Shown: positions 51,280-59,833, counted from the first letter of the stretch. The stretch is 64,000 bases of DNA from an uncultured Candidatus Entotheonella sp. (GCA_951828535.1 OX639990.1:3553905-3617904), one strand, 5' to 3'. Made by a program: numbers and translations. The notes: generated by a model from the letters alone, not told the origin.

Positions 51280-51777
51280 ATGGCAACCCCGTCCTACCGA
51301 CTCTTGGTGATCGACGATTCAAAGCGCGACACGCTGCTGCTGGAGCGCATTCTTCGGCAGGCCAATGACGCCAGTTTTACGATCACCCATAGCGAGACGG
51401 CGCGCGACGGGTTGGAAGAACTTGCCTCGCAGCCTTACGACCTGGTGCTGCTGGACTACTACCTGCCGGACATGGACGGCTTGGCTTTTCTGGCGGAAAA
51501 ACAACGGCGCGGCATGGCAACGCCGGTCATCATGCTGACGGCTTTCGGCGAGGAACGCCTGCCGGTGGCGGCCATGCAGGCCGGCGCGCTGGATTATTTC
51601 CGTAAGGATCAGGTGAACTCAGGATTGCTCGGCAAGGCCATCCAGCAGGCGATCGAGAAATCTCGTATGCAGACCAGCGCCGCTGCGGATGCGGCGCGGC
51701 TGCGCGAGATGGAAGAAACGGTGGCCCGATTGCAGGCTCAACTGCAGGCACTGCAACAGGAGGATAAAGGGGCGTGA
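51280..51777 (+). CDS. Response regulator with C-terminal coiled coil
   Basis: A 165-residue protein from ATG 51280 with a strong AGGAGG. The receiver domain has LLVIDDSKRDTLLLERIL, Asp59 in LVLLDYYLPDMDG and LTAFGEERLPV; after about residue 125 comes a Glu/Gln-rich helix (REMEETVARLQAQLQALQQE) likely to form a coiled coil. It lacks a DNA-binding domain. It is the last gene of the kinase operon and the last before the accessory island. Confidence 0.9.
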   Translation: MATPSYRLLVIDDSKRDTLLLERILRQANDASFTITHSETARDGLEELASQPYDLVLLDYYLPDMDGLAFLAEKQRRGMATPVIMLTAFGEERLPVAAMQAGALDYFRKDQVNSGLLGKAIQQAIEKSRMQTSAAADAARLREMEETVARLQAQLQALQQEDKGA

Positions 51778-51985
51778 GGCGCGCGCTTCTGATCGAAACC
51801 TTGAGGGCATCTCTAAGTCCCCACTTAATAAGTCCTGTGCCGGCATCCTTGCACCCTTGGTCCGAGGCGTGTCTGTTGGAAAAGTTTCCTTGTGAAATCA
51901 GGCATTACGCTATTTTCCAAAATTTTCGTGGTGCTTTTCGGATTTTCGATAATAAAAGGAACGTTGTTTCTTGTCACCTCCTTGA
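51778..51985. other. Left boundary of accessory island, no gene
   Basis: An AT-richer stretch (CAAAATTTTCGTGG, GATAATAAAAGGAACG) without a convincing gene, between the response regulator and the TnpB remnant. Confidence 0.35.
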
Positions 51986-52300
51986 CCCAGCACACCGACT
52001 GCCCGCGCCGCCTATAACTGGGCCCTGCGTTGCTACAAGGACGGCAGAGCTGCAGGAAAGGAACCACCGCAAGACACGCTCCACCGCATGTGGAAAGCAA
52101 TCAGGTCGCCCAAGTACCCATGGCAGAAGACTTGTCCCAACACGCCGTCACCCATGCTATCAACGCCCTGGAAAGACAAGAATCGTAGCGACCTCGAACC
52201 CAGGTTTCACAGCCGGACCCGGAAGAATGCTTTCGCGTTGGCAATGAGATGCACACCGTCTTATGCACGAATTCAAGGCGAGCCTGTCCAACCCGTCACC
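51986..52300 (+). pseudogene. Decayed TnpB (IS200/IS605 OrfB) fragment
   Basis: Read from 52001 this gives ARAAYNWALRCYKDGRAAGK, then TLHRMWKAIRSPKYPW, a clear match to the N-terminal region of TnpB (consensus YNWAL, KLK and PW blocks). The next block appears one frame off at about 52128: EDLSQHAVTHAINALERQ, then a stop. Downstream, back in the first frame, LEPRFHSRTRKNAFALAM matches the PRF-K-R-SF block. No start, no RuvC part and no TnpA were found. This is a frameshifted, 3'-truncated transposon remnant at the edge of the island. Confidence 0.7.
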
Positions 52301-52332
52301 CGGCGGTATGAGCTGACTGTTGACCAAGCAGT

Positions 52333-55300
52333 TCAGATTGGCCGATCCAATTCTGTGGTCAGCGGTTCAAAGTGCTCGGCCGGCAGGACACGGAGCCGCT
52401 CAGCCACCGGATCGAAGTACCGCCATCCCAAAAAGCGCCATGCCTCGGATGACCTGGAAAGGATGCGATTCGCGTCGTAGTCTAGCGCGGCGGTCTCGCC
52501 GTTCGGTCCGTTGATCAGGGTTATCTTGAGAGCGTACGATTCCAGGTTCCAGATTCCCAACGTAGAGTTTCGTGCTCCGGACACCAGGTGCCGGCCATCG
52601 GAGGTGATAACGCCGGCCAAGACTACTCCCGTATGCCGCAGGGTGCGTAGGCAACGCCCCGATTCTAGGTCCCAGACCTTCAGTGTGCGGTCATTGGATC
52701 CGGACACCACGTGCTGGCCATCCGGGGTGATGGCGCAGGCCCGGACCCAGTGTTTATGCCCCTTGAAGGTGCGCAGACAGTCTCCCGATTCCAGGTCCCA
52801 GAGCTTCAGCGTGCGGTCATTGGATCCGGACGCTAGGCGGCGGCCGTCTGGGGTGATGGCGCAAGCCATCACCCAATCCGCATGCCCCTTGAAGGTGCGC
52901 AGGCAGTCTCCCGATTCCAGGTCCCAGAGCTTCAGCGTGGAGTCACGTGATCCGGACACCAGGCGGCGACCATCCGGGGTGACGGCGCAAGCCATCACCC
53001 AGTCATTATGCCCCTCGAAGGTGTGACGGCAATGTCCCGATTCCAGGTCCCAGAGCTTCAGCGTGCGGTCACTGGACCCGGACGCTAGGCGGCGGCCATC
53101 CGGGGTGATGGCGCAAGCCATCACCCAGTCATTATGCCCCTTGAGTGTGCGCAGGCAACGTCCCGATTCCAGGTCCCAGAGCTTCAGCGTGCAGTCGTCT
53201 GATCCGGATGCCAAGCGATTCCCATCCGGGGTGACGGCGCAGGTCCAGACCGCGCCCGTATGTGGCAGGGTGCGCAGGCAACTGCCGGATTCCAGGTCCC
53301 AGAGCTTTAGCGTGCGGTCATAGGAGCCTGACACTAGGCGGCGACCGTCCGGGGTGACGGCGCAGGTCCAGACTGCGCCCGTATGTCCCAGGGTGCGCAG
53401 GCAACGCCCCGAATCCAGGTCCCAGATCTTCAGCGTGGAGTCGCGCGATCCAGACACCAGGCGGTGGCCACCCGGGGTGATGGCACAGGCCCGGACCCAG
53501 TCCACATGCCCCTCGAGTGTGCGCAGGCAATCCCCCGATTGCAGGTCCCAGATCTTCAGCGTACGGTCGTCTGATCCGGACGCCAGGCGGCGGCCATCCG
53601 GGGTGATGGCGCAGGCTGGGACCTCGTTTTTATGCCCCTCGAGTGTGCGCAGGCAATCCCCCGATTCCAGGTCCCAGATCTTCAGTGTGCGGTCATGTGA
53701 TCCAGACACCAGGCGGCGGCCATCCGGGGCGATAACACCGGCCAAGACCACTCCCGCATGCCCCTCGAAGGTGCGCAGGCAATCCCCCGATTCCAGGTCC
53801 CAGATCTTCAGTGTGCGGTCATTTGATCCGGACACCACGCGGCGGCCATCCGGGGTGATGGCACAGGCCCGGACCCAGTCCACATGCCCTTCGAGTGTGC
53901 GCAGGCAACGCCCCGATTTCAGGTCCCAGATCTTCAGCGTACAGTCGTCTGATCCGGACACCACGCGGCGGCCATCCGGGGTGATGGCGCAGGCCCGGAC
54001 CCCGGCCTTATGTCCCTCGAAGGTGTGCAGGCAACGCCCCGATTTCAGGTTCCAGATCTTCAATGTGCGGTCATTTGATCCGGACACCACGCGGCGGCCA
54101 TCCGGGGTGATGGCGCAGGCCAAGACCCAGTCCTCATGCTCCTCGAAGGTGCGCAGGTAACGCCCCGATTCCAGGTCCCAGAGCTTCAGCGTGCGGTCGT
54201 GTGATCCGGACACCAGCCGGCGGCCATCCGGGGTGATGGCGCAAGCCAGGATCGAGTCCGCATGTCCAAGAAGGGTTATGACCTTACTGGTTTCGGACGC
54301 CACTTCAGCAGGAGGTATCGATCGGGCCCGGTCGCGGGGGTCGCTGAGCGTCCCCGCGCGGCGAAAATCTGCGGGCAGATCATTCTCGTCAAGATCACAG
54401 GCAACCAACTGGACGTCGTCCCATATCGCCTTCTCCCCGCCCTGTAGGCCACTGATGTCGGTGTGGCGCCACACCGAGGCTGTCAAGTTGGCATCGGCCA
54501 AATCGATGCTGCGAGCCGTCACGCGGTGAAACTCGGCCCCTTCGGCCTGTACGCCCGACAAATTGGCCTGCGAGAGATCAACGTCGACAAACCGGCTCCC
54601 CACTAGGTTGGACTCTGAAAGATCTGCGGCGAAGAGATTGAACTTCTGGTCAGTTGACCGACCGCAAACGGTCAAACCGGATAGATCGATACCCTGTAGT
54701 TTGACCTTCTGAGGCTGGGGCTCGGGCAGCCTGTGCTCGGCGGCATAGAGCCAGTAACGAAAGACGATTTCCGTTGCCTGTCCAGGGGGCTGTTCCAGAA
54801 TGGTTTCCATGGACCGCAGGACCTTGTCCTGGATCTCGGGGACGGTATCGAGCAACTGGCCTAGAAAGTCGAGCGTTTCCAGCGAGGGATGGGGCATCTC
54901 GCAGTGCTGGGACTCATCGGCAGCGAGAGTACGGTGTAGGTAGCGCGCCAGAAAATACTCCTGAAAAGAGGTATGGGCAAAGCGGAATCTATCTTGGCTG
55001 TCATGCGGACGTAGTACGAACGTGGCGGTGCGAAAGTCTTCTTCCAGAAGCTCCAGCGGAACCTGTGAGCGAAGGTAACGCACGCGCCACACTGTTCTTT
55101 CATCCAAGCGCTGAGTGAGCCAGTCAAGCACCCGGTTCCAGGGCCACTCTCTGGCACCCTCGCGCCACATCTCGGCGGCAATATCTTCCATGAGGTAAAG
55201 CTTGTCTTCCGGCCGAAGCTTGTGCTTGTAATTGTCGCGAGCCAGCCATTCGTCCACCAGAGACTCGTACAGCATCACACCCCGTACCACCTCGCCTTGG

Positions 55301-56958
55301 GCACGGCGACGTTGCAGTTCACCGATATGTTTGGCCATCAGCGACAGAAGATACGGACGTGGCGCCAACTCCCTCAGGTTGTGGACCGATTCAAGAAGCT
55401 CCAGGACCGACTCAACCTGCTGGGAATCGCGTTCCACTTCCAGCGCCTGAGACAGGTAGTCTCGGGTCTGATCGTCGTCAAACGGCAACAGGTACCAGGC
55501 ACGATAGTGGTCGGCACGAATCCCGTCACGGTCCTCGCCCCGCAGCGTGGCGTTTTGATCACGCAGGGTCTTGAAGTAGTGCGAGCGACAGGAAAAGACG
55601 AGACGGCCCGGTTTGCCTGCTGTCCCGGAGTCCGGATGAAAAGACGATGGCGGCAGCGCTTGCCACAGGCTACGGAGGAAGGCATGGCCTTGGATCTCAT
55701 CGAGATGGACGAGTTTTTCGTCTAGGCCGTCGAAGATCAGTACTGCGCCCTCTTCCTGGACCAGGCGCAGGATGTTCTGGGCCGTGAACGGGAGTTCTTT
55801 GGAGGCTTTCCAGACCTGCCCCAGAACCTCCTGGAGTAGGGTTTCGAGGTTAGGGACACTGCCTTTCCGAATCGTGTCGCTGTAGGCACGCAGATCGATG
55901 AAGATGGGCAGTGGCACGTCTTCACCCTTCCTGCGCTGAGCCAGAAGCGACTGGGCAAACTGTTTGAGGGTGGTAGTCTTGCCGATGCCGTATTCACCAA
56001 GCAGGACGCAGTAGGGCGCGCCGTCTTTATCACTGACCCATGCCATCAGCTCATCAATGGCGACGACTTGGCGTCCCTGGGGGATAAATGTCGCTGCTGC
56101 AGGCTCGACAGAGGTCTCCTGCGCCTTGGCACCGACCAGATAGAGCAAGTCCGAAGGTGTCCCCGCCTTGTCTGTCAAGTCCTGAGCAAGCTTTTCCTCC
56201 TTCTTCCGTCGTTCCTCCTCCCTCATCGACAGGCATTGCCTGATCTTCTCCGCATGTTCCAGGACAAAGCGGTCCTTGTCAGCGCAGTTTTTAAAACTCC
56301 CCAAGTCAACGGGGACGACGAGCCGCTCTTTTCCCCACGCCGCGGGCATCATCCACAGGCCGATATCGCCGCCCTCCTCCACCGCTTCCTGAAAAGCCTG
56401 AACGGGGTTGTCACTTTCGGAGACGTCATGGTTTTCGAGTCCCCAGGCGTCGACATGCCTTCTGAGGCGTTGCAGGAAGCTCTCGGCGAGGTCTCGGTCC
56501 TGCGCCTTGAAGGCGACGGTGAGACGACACGGGACAAGGACGGCATGCGAGCGGATGTTGGAGACGTCATTGTCGCTGGCGGTTTCCTGTTCGGTCCAAT
56601 CGGCGATGTGGTCGGCGGCGGGGTCAGGGGGCAGGGTGAACCAACAGCGCCGCTCGCTCGGGTCGGAGCGCTTCTTGGAGTCAACCGCAAGCTCGAGTCC
56701 CATGCCGACCTTAACGGCGGCGTCTTTCAGACGGGACCGGAAGGCACGGAAATCGGCGAGCGGGTTCTGGGTAGTTGATTCGGAGAATAGAAGTTCGAGG
56801 CAGTCGGCGAGCGGGGCTTCGGGATTTTGGTTGTTGCCGAACAAGGGAAGGATAGCTTCGAGGCGGTCGAGATCGTTCTTGCTGAGGGTGTTTTCTAGCT
56901 GGATTAGCCGTTGTCGGACAATGGCTACTGTGAATGGACGGCGTGGCGCATGCATCAA
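52333..56958 (-). CDS. NACHT STAND NTPase with pentapeptide-like and 14 WD40 repeats (NLR-like)
   Basis: A 1541-residue protein. Residues 1 to about 300 match nothing I recognise; about 155-260 has a strand-helix rhythm that could be a divergent TIR-like or other effector domain. The NACHT core has Walker A GEYGIGKTT at about 321-329 and the Walker B variant LIFDGLDE at about 406-413; FRFAHTSFQEYFLARYL is the typical NACHT winged-helix end. Residues about 750-860 resemble pentapeptide repeats (NLFAADLSESNLVGSRF). From about 895 to 1485 come 14 WD40 blades of about 42 residues, nearly identical apart from a few positions. Bacterial NLR-like proteins of this layout recognise phage proteins or stress and then trigger an N-terminal effector; that role here is inference. 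No protein partner is encoded on the same strand. Confidence 0.9.
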   Translation of the reverse strand: MMHAPRRPFTVAIVRQRLIQLENTLSKNDLDRLEAILPLFGNNQNPEAPLADCLELLFSESTTQNPLADFRAFRSRLKDAAVKVGMGLELAVDSKKRSDPSERRCWFTLPPDPAADHIADWTEQETASDNDVSNIRSHAVLVPCRLTVAFKAQDRDLAESFLQRLRRHVDAWGLENHDVSESDNPVQAFQEAVEEGGDIGLWMMPAAWGKERLVVPVDLGSFKNCADKDRFVLEHAEKIRQCLSMREEERRKKEEKLAQDLTDKAGTPSDLLYLVGAKAQETSVEPAAATFIPQGRQVVAIDELMAWVSDKDGAPYCVLLGEYGIGKTTTLKQFAQSLLAQRRKGEDVPLPIFIDLRAYSDTIRKGSVPNLETLLQEVLGQVWKASKELPFTAQNILRLVQEEGAVLIFDGLDEKLVHLDEIQGHAFLRSLWQALPPSSFHPDSGTAGKPGRLVFSCRSHYFKTLRDQNATLRGEDRDGIRADHYRAWYLLPFDDDQTRDYLSQALEVERDSQQVESVLELLESVHNLRELAPRPYLLSLMAKHIGELQRRRAQGEVVRGVMLYESLVDEWLARDNYKHKLRPEDKLYLMEDIAAEMWREGAREWPWNRVLDWLTQRLDERTVWRVRYLRSQVPLELLEEDFRTATFVLRPHDSQDRFRFAHTSFQEYFLARYLHRTLAADESQHCEMPHPSLETLDFLGQLLDTVPEIQDKVLRSMETILEQPPGQATEIVFRYWLYAAEHRLPEPQPQKVKLQGIDLSGLTVCGRSTDQKFNLFAADLSESNLVGSRFVDVDLSQANLSGVQAEGAEFHRVTARSIDLADANLTASVWRHTDISGLQGGEKAIWDDVQLVACDLDENDLPADFRRAGTLSDPRDRARSIPPAEVASETSKVITLLGHADSILACAITPDGRRLVSGSHDRTLKLWDLESGRYLRTFEEHEDWVLACAITPDGRRVVSGSNDRTLKIWNLKSGRCLHTFEGHKAGVRACAITPDGRRVVSGSDDCTLKIWDLKSGRCLRTLEGHVDWVRACAITPDGRRVVSGSNDRTLKIWDLESGDCLRTFEGHAGVVLAGVIAPDGRRLVSGSHDRTLKIWDLESGDCLRTLEGHKNEVPACAITPDGRRLASGSDDRTLKIWDLQSGDCLRTLEGHVDWVRACAITPGGHRLVSGSRDSTLKIWDLDSGRCLRTLGHTGAVWTCAVTPDGRRLVSGSYDRTLKLWDLESGSCLRTLPHTGAVWTCAVTPDGNRLASGSDDCTLKLWDLESGRCLRTLKGHNDWVMACAITPDGRRLASGSSDRTLKLWDLESGHCRHTFEGHNDWVMACAVTPDGRRLVSGSRDSTLKLWDLESGDCLRTFKGHADWVMACAITPDGRRLASGSNDRTLKLWDLESGDCLRTFKGHKHWVRACAITPDGQHVVSGSNDRTLKVWDLESGRCLRTLRHTGVVLAGVITSDGRHLVSGARNSTLGIWNLESYALKITLINGPNGETAALDYDANRILSRSSEAWRFLGWRYFDPVAERLRVLPAEHFEPLTTELDRPI
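52540..54285 (-). repeat. 14 direct repeats of about 126 bp encoding WD40 blades
   Basis: The DNA units are alike over their whole length, with CCAGGTCCCAGA and GGCGGCCATCCGGGGTGAT recurring almost unchanged. Most units are 126 bases; those with the LGHTGAV or LPHTGAV type junction are shorter by one codon. Such similarity indicates recent duplication or homogenisation. Confidence 0.9.
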
Positions 56959-57183
56959 AAATTCTCCCTCCGGGTCAGTGAGAAAATTTTGGATTGTGGT
57001 TGCTAACTACGATTTTTTCGATGTAGAATCAACATAGAATCTGTCAGTCAGTGTCGGAAGGTTAACTATAACATGTAAATATTCGGCTTGGGCGTTGGAA
57101 TCTCTGGGCAAAGAGATGACGCAGTTCCGTGGATCTGCGACTCCGGCACCCCGCGTTTCAGACGCCATTGAGGAGGACCTGTG

Positions 57184-57510
57184 ATGAGATGGGAACGAAA
57201 CCGCAAGGCCGTCGTGGTCTCTTTGGCGATGGCCATGATCATGACGCTTCTGAGTTTTTCGCCGTCCATGGCGGCAATCACGAATCAACCAGAGGAGCCG
57301 TTGTCTGGACCAATGTTGGCAATGGGTAGCGTTGCCCGGGCAATCCTCAAGATATTGCTAGTGGAAGGTTTCACCGAATACGTGAAGTACTTGTGGAGAA
57401 CTTCCTGCGGTCCCGGCTGCCGCACGGAAGTCCGCGTTGAATATTGTAGACAGAAGGGAGTCTCAGGGAATGCTTGTGTCCGAGCATTGCAAAGAGCAGG
57501 TCTGTGGTAG
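57184..57510 (+). CDS. Small secreted protein of unknown function
   Basis: A 108-residue protein from ATG 57184 with AGGAGG seven bases upstream (a GTG one codon earlier is only four bases away). Residues 1 to about 31 form a signal peptide (VVVSLAMAMIMTLLSFSPSM then AA). The mature part has a helix (AMGSVARAILKILLVEGF) and four Cys, in TSCGPGC and EYCRQKGVSGNAC, that could form disulfides. No family was recognised. It is divergent from the STAND gene and 247 bases upstream of the protease gene, on the same strand. Confidence 0.65.
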   Translation: MRWERNRKAVVVSLAMAMIMTLLSFSPSMAAITNQPEEPLSGPMLAMGSVARAILKILLVEGFTEYVKYLWRTSCGPGCRTEVRVEYCRQKGVSGNACVRALQRAGLW

Positions 57511-57757
57511 CCGTATGCAGACCTATCTTCCCATTCGAGTGGTCAGCCGGGCACTGCCCGGGCTTCGGAGACTGCCCGCGATACTCGACGGCTCGTCTGC
57601 GCAATGAATGTCTCATTCTGTGACCTTTCATAGGTGCGCAAACCCGCTTTCGCGTTAAGACCTTTGCGTTTTATGCGTTGTCGCGTCATTCTCCCGACCC
57701 AACAGTAAACCGTCCTGTCTTTTGGGCGTTAACGTCAACTGGGAGAGAGGTAAAGCC
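57511..57757. other. Intergenic region before the secreted protease
   Basis: About 250 bases without gene or clear repeat, lower in GC than the core genes. It should hold the protease promoter. Confidence 0.3.
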
Positions 57758-58525
57758 ATGAAGTCCCTGATGCTGCTTTTGTCGTTGGTGATGCTGTCGT
57801 CCCCGTGGGTCGGGCATGGTGCCGACATCCGCTATCTCAAGCACCTGCCGCAATCTCCTTGGGAGTCTCTTGTTCGTGAGCAAGTTCTCGCGTCTAGGGC
57901 CAAATTCGTTTCTTCTCCGCATGCGGCCTCTGTGAAGCTCCTGATTTACAAACGGTCGGGGGCGGCCCCTGAATGCAGCGGATCTGTCGTGTCACGCAAC
58001 AAAGTGCTCAGCGCAGCTCATTGCTTTGTCGATGACAATGGCCGGTTCGATTGGAAAAAAATCATCGTCATTCCTGGCCTGGATGGCTGGCGCAACGAGC
58101 GCTGGGGGCGCTTCGAGGTGAGCCGAGTATGTATGCAGGGCTTCAATATAGACACAGGCGACAACGATGTGGCTGTACTGACAATTGAACGCGATTCCCG
58201 TGGGAAAAGCATCGGCGATCGCACGGGTTGGTTCGGGACCTCCAACCATCACCGAGGCCGCAACGTCAGAGGCTATTCCGGCCTTCTGGGCGAGCAGCAA
58301 CGGGAGTTCTGCCCCTCGGCCAAGTACTACGCGAATGAGGTGCGACACGATTGCATGACGCTGCCAGGCATGTCCGGCTCTCCGGTTTACCGTTACGACA
58401 AGAGGTCCGGCAAGAGGTGGGTCGTTGGCGTGAATTCTCACCGCAAGGGGCGGTGGACTGTGGCAACTCGGCTAACGGGCGAGATCTGGGACTTCGTCAA
58501 GAGTGAAGTTGAGAACGACCAGTAG
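57758..58525 (+). CDS. Secreted trypsin-like (S1/V8-type) serine protease
   Basis: A 255-residue exported protease from ATG 57758 with GAGAGAGG upstream. The signal peptide is LMLLLSLVMLSSPWVGHG. The catalytic triad is complete: His88 in LSAAHCF, Asp137 in GDNDVAVLTI and Ser206 in LPGMSGSPVY. The glutamyl-endopeptidase-like spacing suggests V8-type rather than HtrA-type; there is no PDZ domain. Being exported, it is unlikely to be the direct intracellular effector of the NACHT protein. The preceding small secreted gene could be its substrate or inhibitor, which is speculation. Confidence 0.85.
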   Translation: MKSLMLLLSLVMLSSPWVGHGADIRYLKHLPQSPWESLVREQVLASRAKFVSSPHAASVKLLIYKRSGAAPECSGSVVSRNKVLSAAHCFVDDNGRFDWKKIIVIPGLDGWRNERWGRFEVSRVCMQGFNIDTGDNDVAVLTIERDSRGKSIGDRTGWFGTSNHHRGRNVRGYSGLLGEQQREFCPSAKYYANEVRHDCMTLPGMSGSPVYRYDKRSGKRWVVGVNSHRKGRWTVATRLTGEIWDFVKSEVENDQ

Positions 58526-58898
58526 GGGGTAAGGCTGGGAGCCTGTTCCATTTTTGGATGTCACTGGCTTTAGAACAGACTCTCAGCTCGACTTTGTACA
58601 AGTTGTAAGATGGCAGATTCCACTCAAACCGTCTTACAGCGGGGCCAGCGATGCCCCCTTCAGCGCACGGTAGCACCGTCCTGGCGTCCCTCAAAGTCTC
58701 CTCAGCGCACCCCGCTCGGCGTGAAGTCCAACGCCTGCTTGTCGGAACCCCGTTGGCCAGCGGACGGCGCACCGTCACGGAGGCCCTGAAGCACACAGGA
58801 CAGGAAGGCACCCCGTCGTTTCAGTCTCAATTTATTTATCTCAAGAGTTGCCAGAACATGATCCCAAGCATCCCCCTCCTCGCCGTGGTGTGCCGCTA
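58526..58898 (+). pseudogene. Decayed transposase N-terminal fragment
   Basis: The frame from 58651 to 58899 reads VQRLLVGTPLASGRRTVTEA and GTPSFQSQFIYL, close to the N-terminal block of DDE transposases whose members have L-x-G-x-L-x-x-G-R-R-T-V-T and F-x-x-Y-H. The His and following catalytic part are missing. It overlaps the 3' end of the DUF2520 gene by four bases. It marks the right side of the island. Confidence 0.4.
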
Positions 58899-59780
58899 GA
58901 TTTCAGGCGGCTCCAGGATCACTTCAATCTGCTGTGCGATTTTCGGGTTGAGCGCCCGTTTTTCAACGCCAAACGGTATCGCAGCGCGGGCCAGTTCACG
59001 GTACAAGGGCAGCACCTCGGGCGCGCGGGCGTCCAACGTCTCGACGTGCTTGCGAATCGTTCCCAGATCGCCCCGTACATAGGGTCCGGCAACCGCGCCG
59101 GGCACCCCCGAACGTTCCAGGTTGTTTACCACGCCTCGCATCATCGGCACCAACGCTTCAACGCCCTCGGCCCGTGAGTACCCGCATTGTTCCCACAATT
59201 GCGCCGCGGTGGCCGCCAGACACGTCAGCAGATTGCCCATCATGACGCCCGTCAGGTGATACAGTGGCTTGTCCTCGGCGTTCAGGAATACCGGCTTGCC
59301 GCCGATGGCCTGCGCCATGTCTGCCAACGCCGTCCGCACCTCCGGGCTGCCCTCGATGCCAAACGTCGTTCCCGGAATGCTGTCCACGCCATTTTCCACC
59401 GACGAGAAAGCCTGCAACGGGTGAAATGCCCCCGCTACCGCCCCCTGGCTCACCGGATGCCGGAACACATCCAGTGACGTTGCCCCGGAGCAATGTGCGA
59501 CGAGCTGTCCAGATCGCCACGTCACGCCTTCCGCAACGCTGCGGATGGCGTCATCCGCCGTGCTGATGACGACCAGTTGCACGGCATCTGCGACCTCCTG
59601 GGCCATGTGATGAGCCTGGCATCCGTCGATACGCTCGGCGAACCGCTGCGCCGAAGCGAATGTCCGGCTCCCGACGGCCACGACCCGATACCCGGCGCGC
59701 GACAAGCACACGCCCAGGGAGCCCCCAACCGCCCCGGCGCCGATAAAGCCGATTGTCGATGTGCGGTCGAACAATGCCAT
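58896..59780 (-). CDS. Rossmann-fold and DUF2520 domain protein
   Basis: A 294-residue dehydrogenase-like protein: IGFIGAGAVGGSLGVCLSRAGY is the NAD(P)-binding loop, LVVISTADDAIRSVAE and LVAHCSGATSLDVF follow, and the C-terminal DUF2520 helical domain (LYHLTGVMMGNLLTCLAATA) completes it. The architecture resembles pyrroline-5-carboxylate reductase and ketopantoate reductase relatives; substrate is unknown. It is separated from the flavoprotein gene on the same strand by 42 bases occupied by a repeat. Confidence 0.85.
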   Translation of the reverse strand: MALFDRTSTIGFIGAGAVGGSLGVCLSRAGYRVVAVGSRTFASAQRFAERIDGCQAHHMAQEVADAVQLVVISTADDAIRSVAEGVTWRSGQLVAHCSGATSLDVFRHPVSQGAVAGAFHPLQAFSSVENGVDSIPGTTFGIEGSPEVRTALADMAQAIGGKPVFLNAEDKPLYHLTGVMMGNLLTCLAATAAQLWEQCGYSRAEGVEALVPMMRGVVNNLERSGVPGAVAGPYVRGDLGTIRKHVETLDARAPEVLPLYRELARAAIPFGVEKRALNPKIAQQIEVILEPPEI

Positions 59781-59796
59781 GTGAACGGTTCCTCTC

Positions 59797-59833
59797 TGGC
59801 GTGGATGTCGGATTACGCTGCGCTAATCCGATC
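59797..59833. repeat. Dispersed palindromic repeat, copy C
   Basis: GTGGATGTCGGATTACGCTG then CGCTAATCCGATCG. The core hairpin is at 59807-59832, one mismatch in the outermost pair. The stop codon of the flavoprotein gene (59823-59825) lies within the hairpin, so the last residues RSD are encoded by it. Confidence 0.6.

Noticed and set aside
52511-54160. Long plus-strand frames opposite the WD40 repeats
   Set aside because: They repeat RRPSGVMAQA-like units because the WD40 DNA repeats are open in several frames; antisense artefact.
52540-54285. Regular 126-base repeats considered as a CRISPR array
   Set aside because: The units are coding, in frame, without unique spacers; they encode WD40 blades.
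57024-57041. Two TAGAATC direct repeats 11 bases apart upstream of the NACHT gene
   Set aside because: One helical turn apart and suggestive of a regulator site, but too short to call.
57758-58525. Protease considered as the cytosolic effector of the NACHT protein
   Set aside because: It has a clear signal peptide, so it acts outside the cytoplasm.
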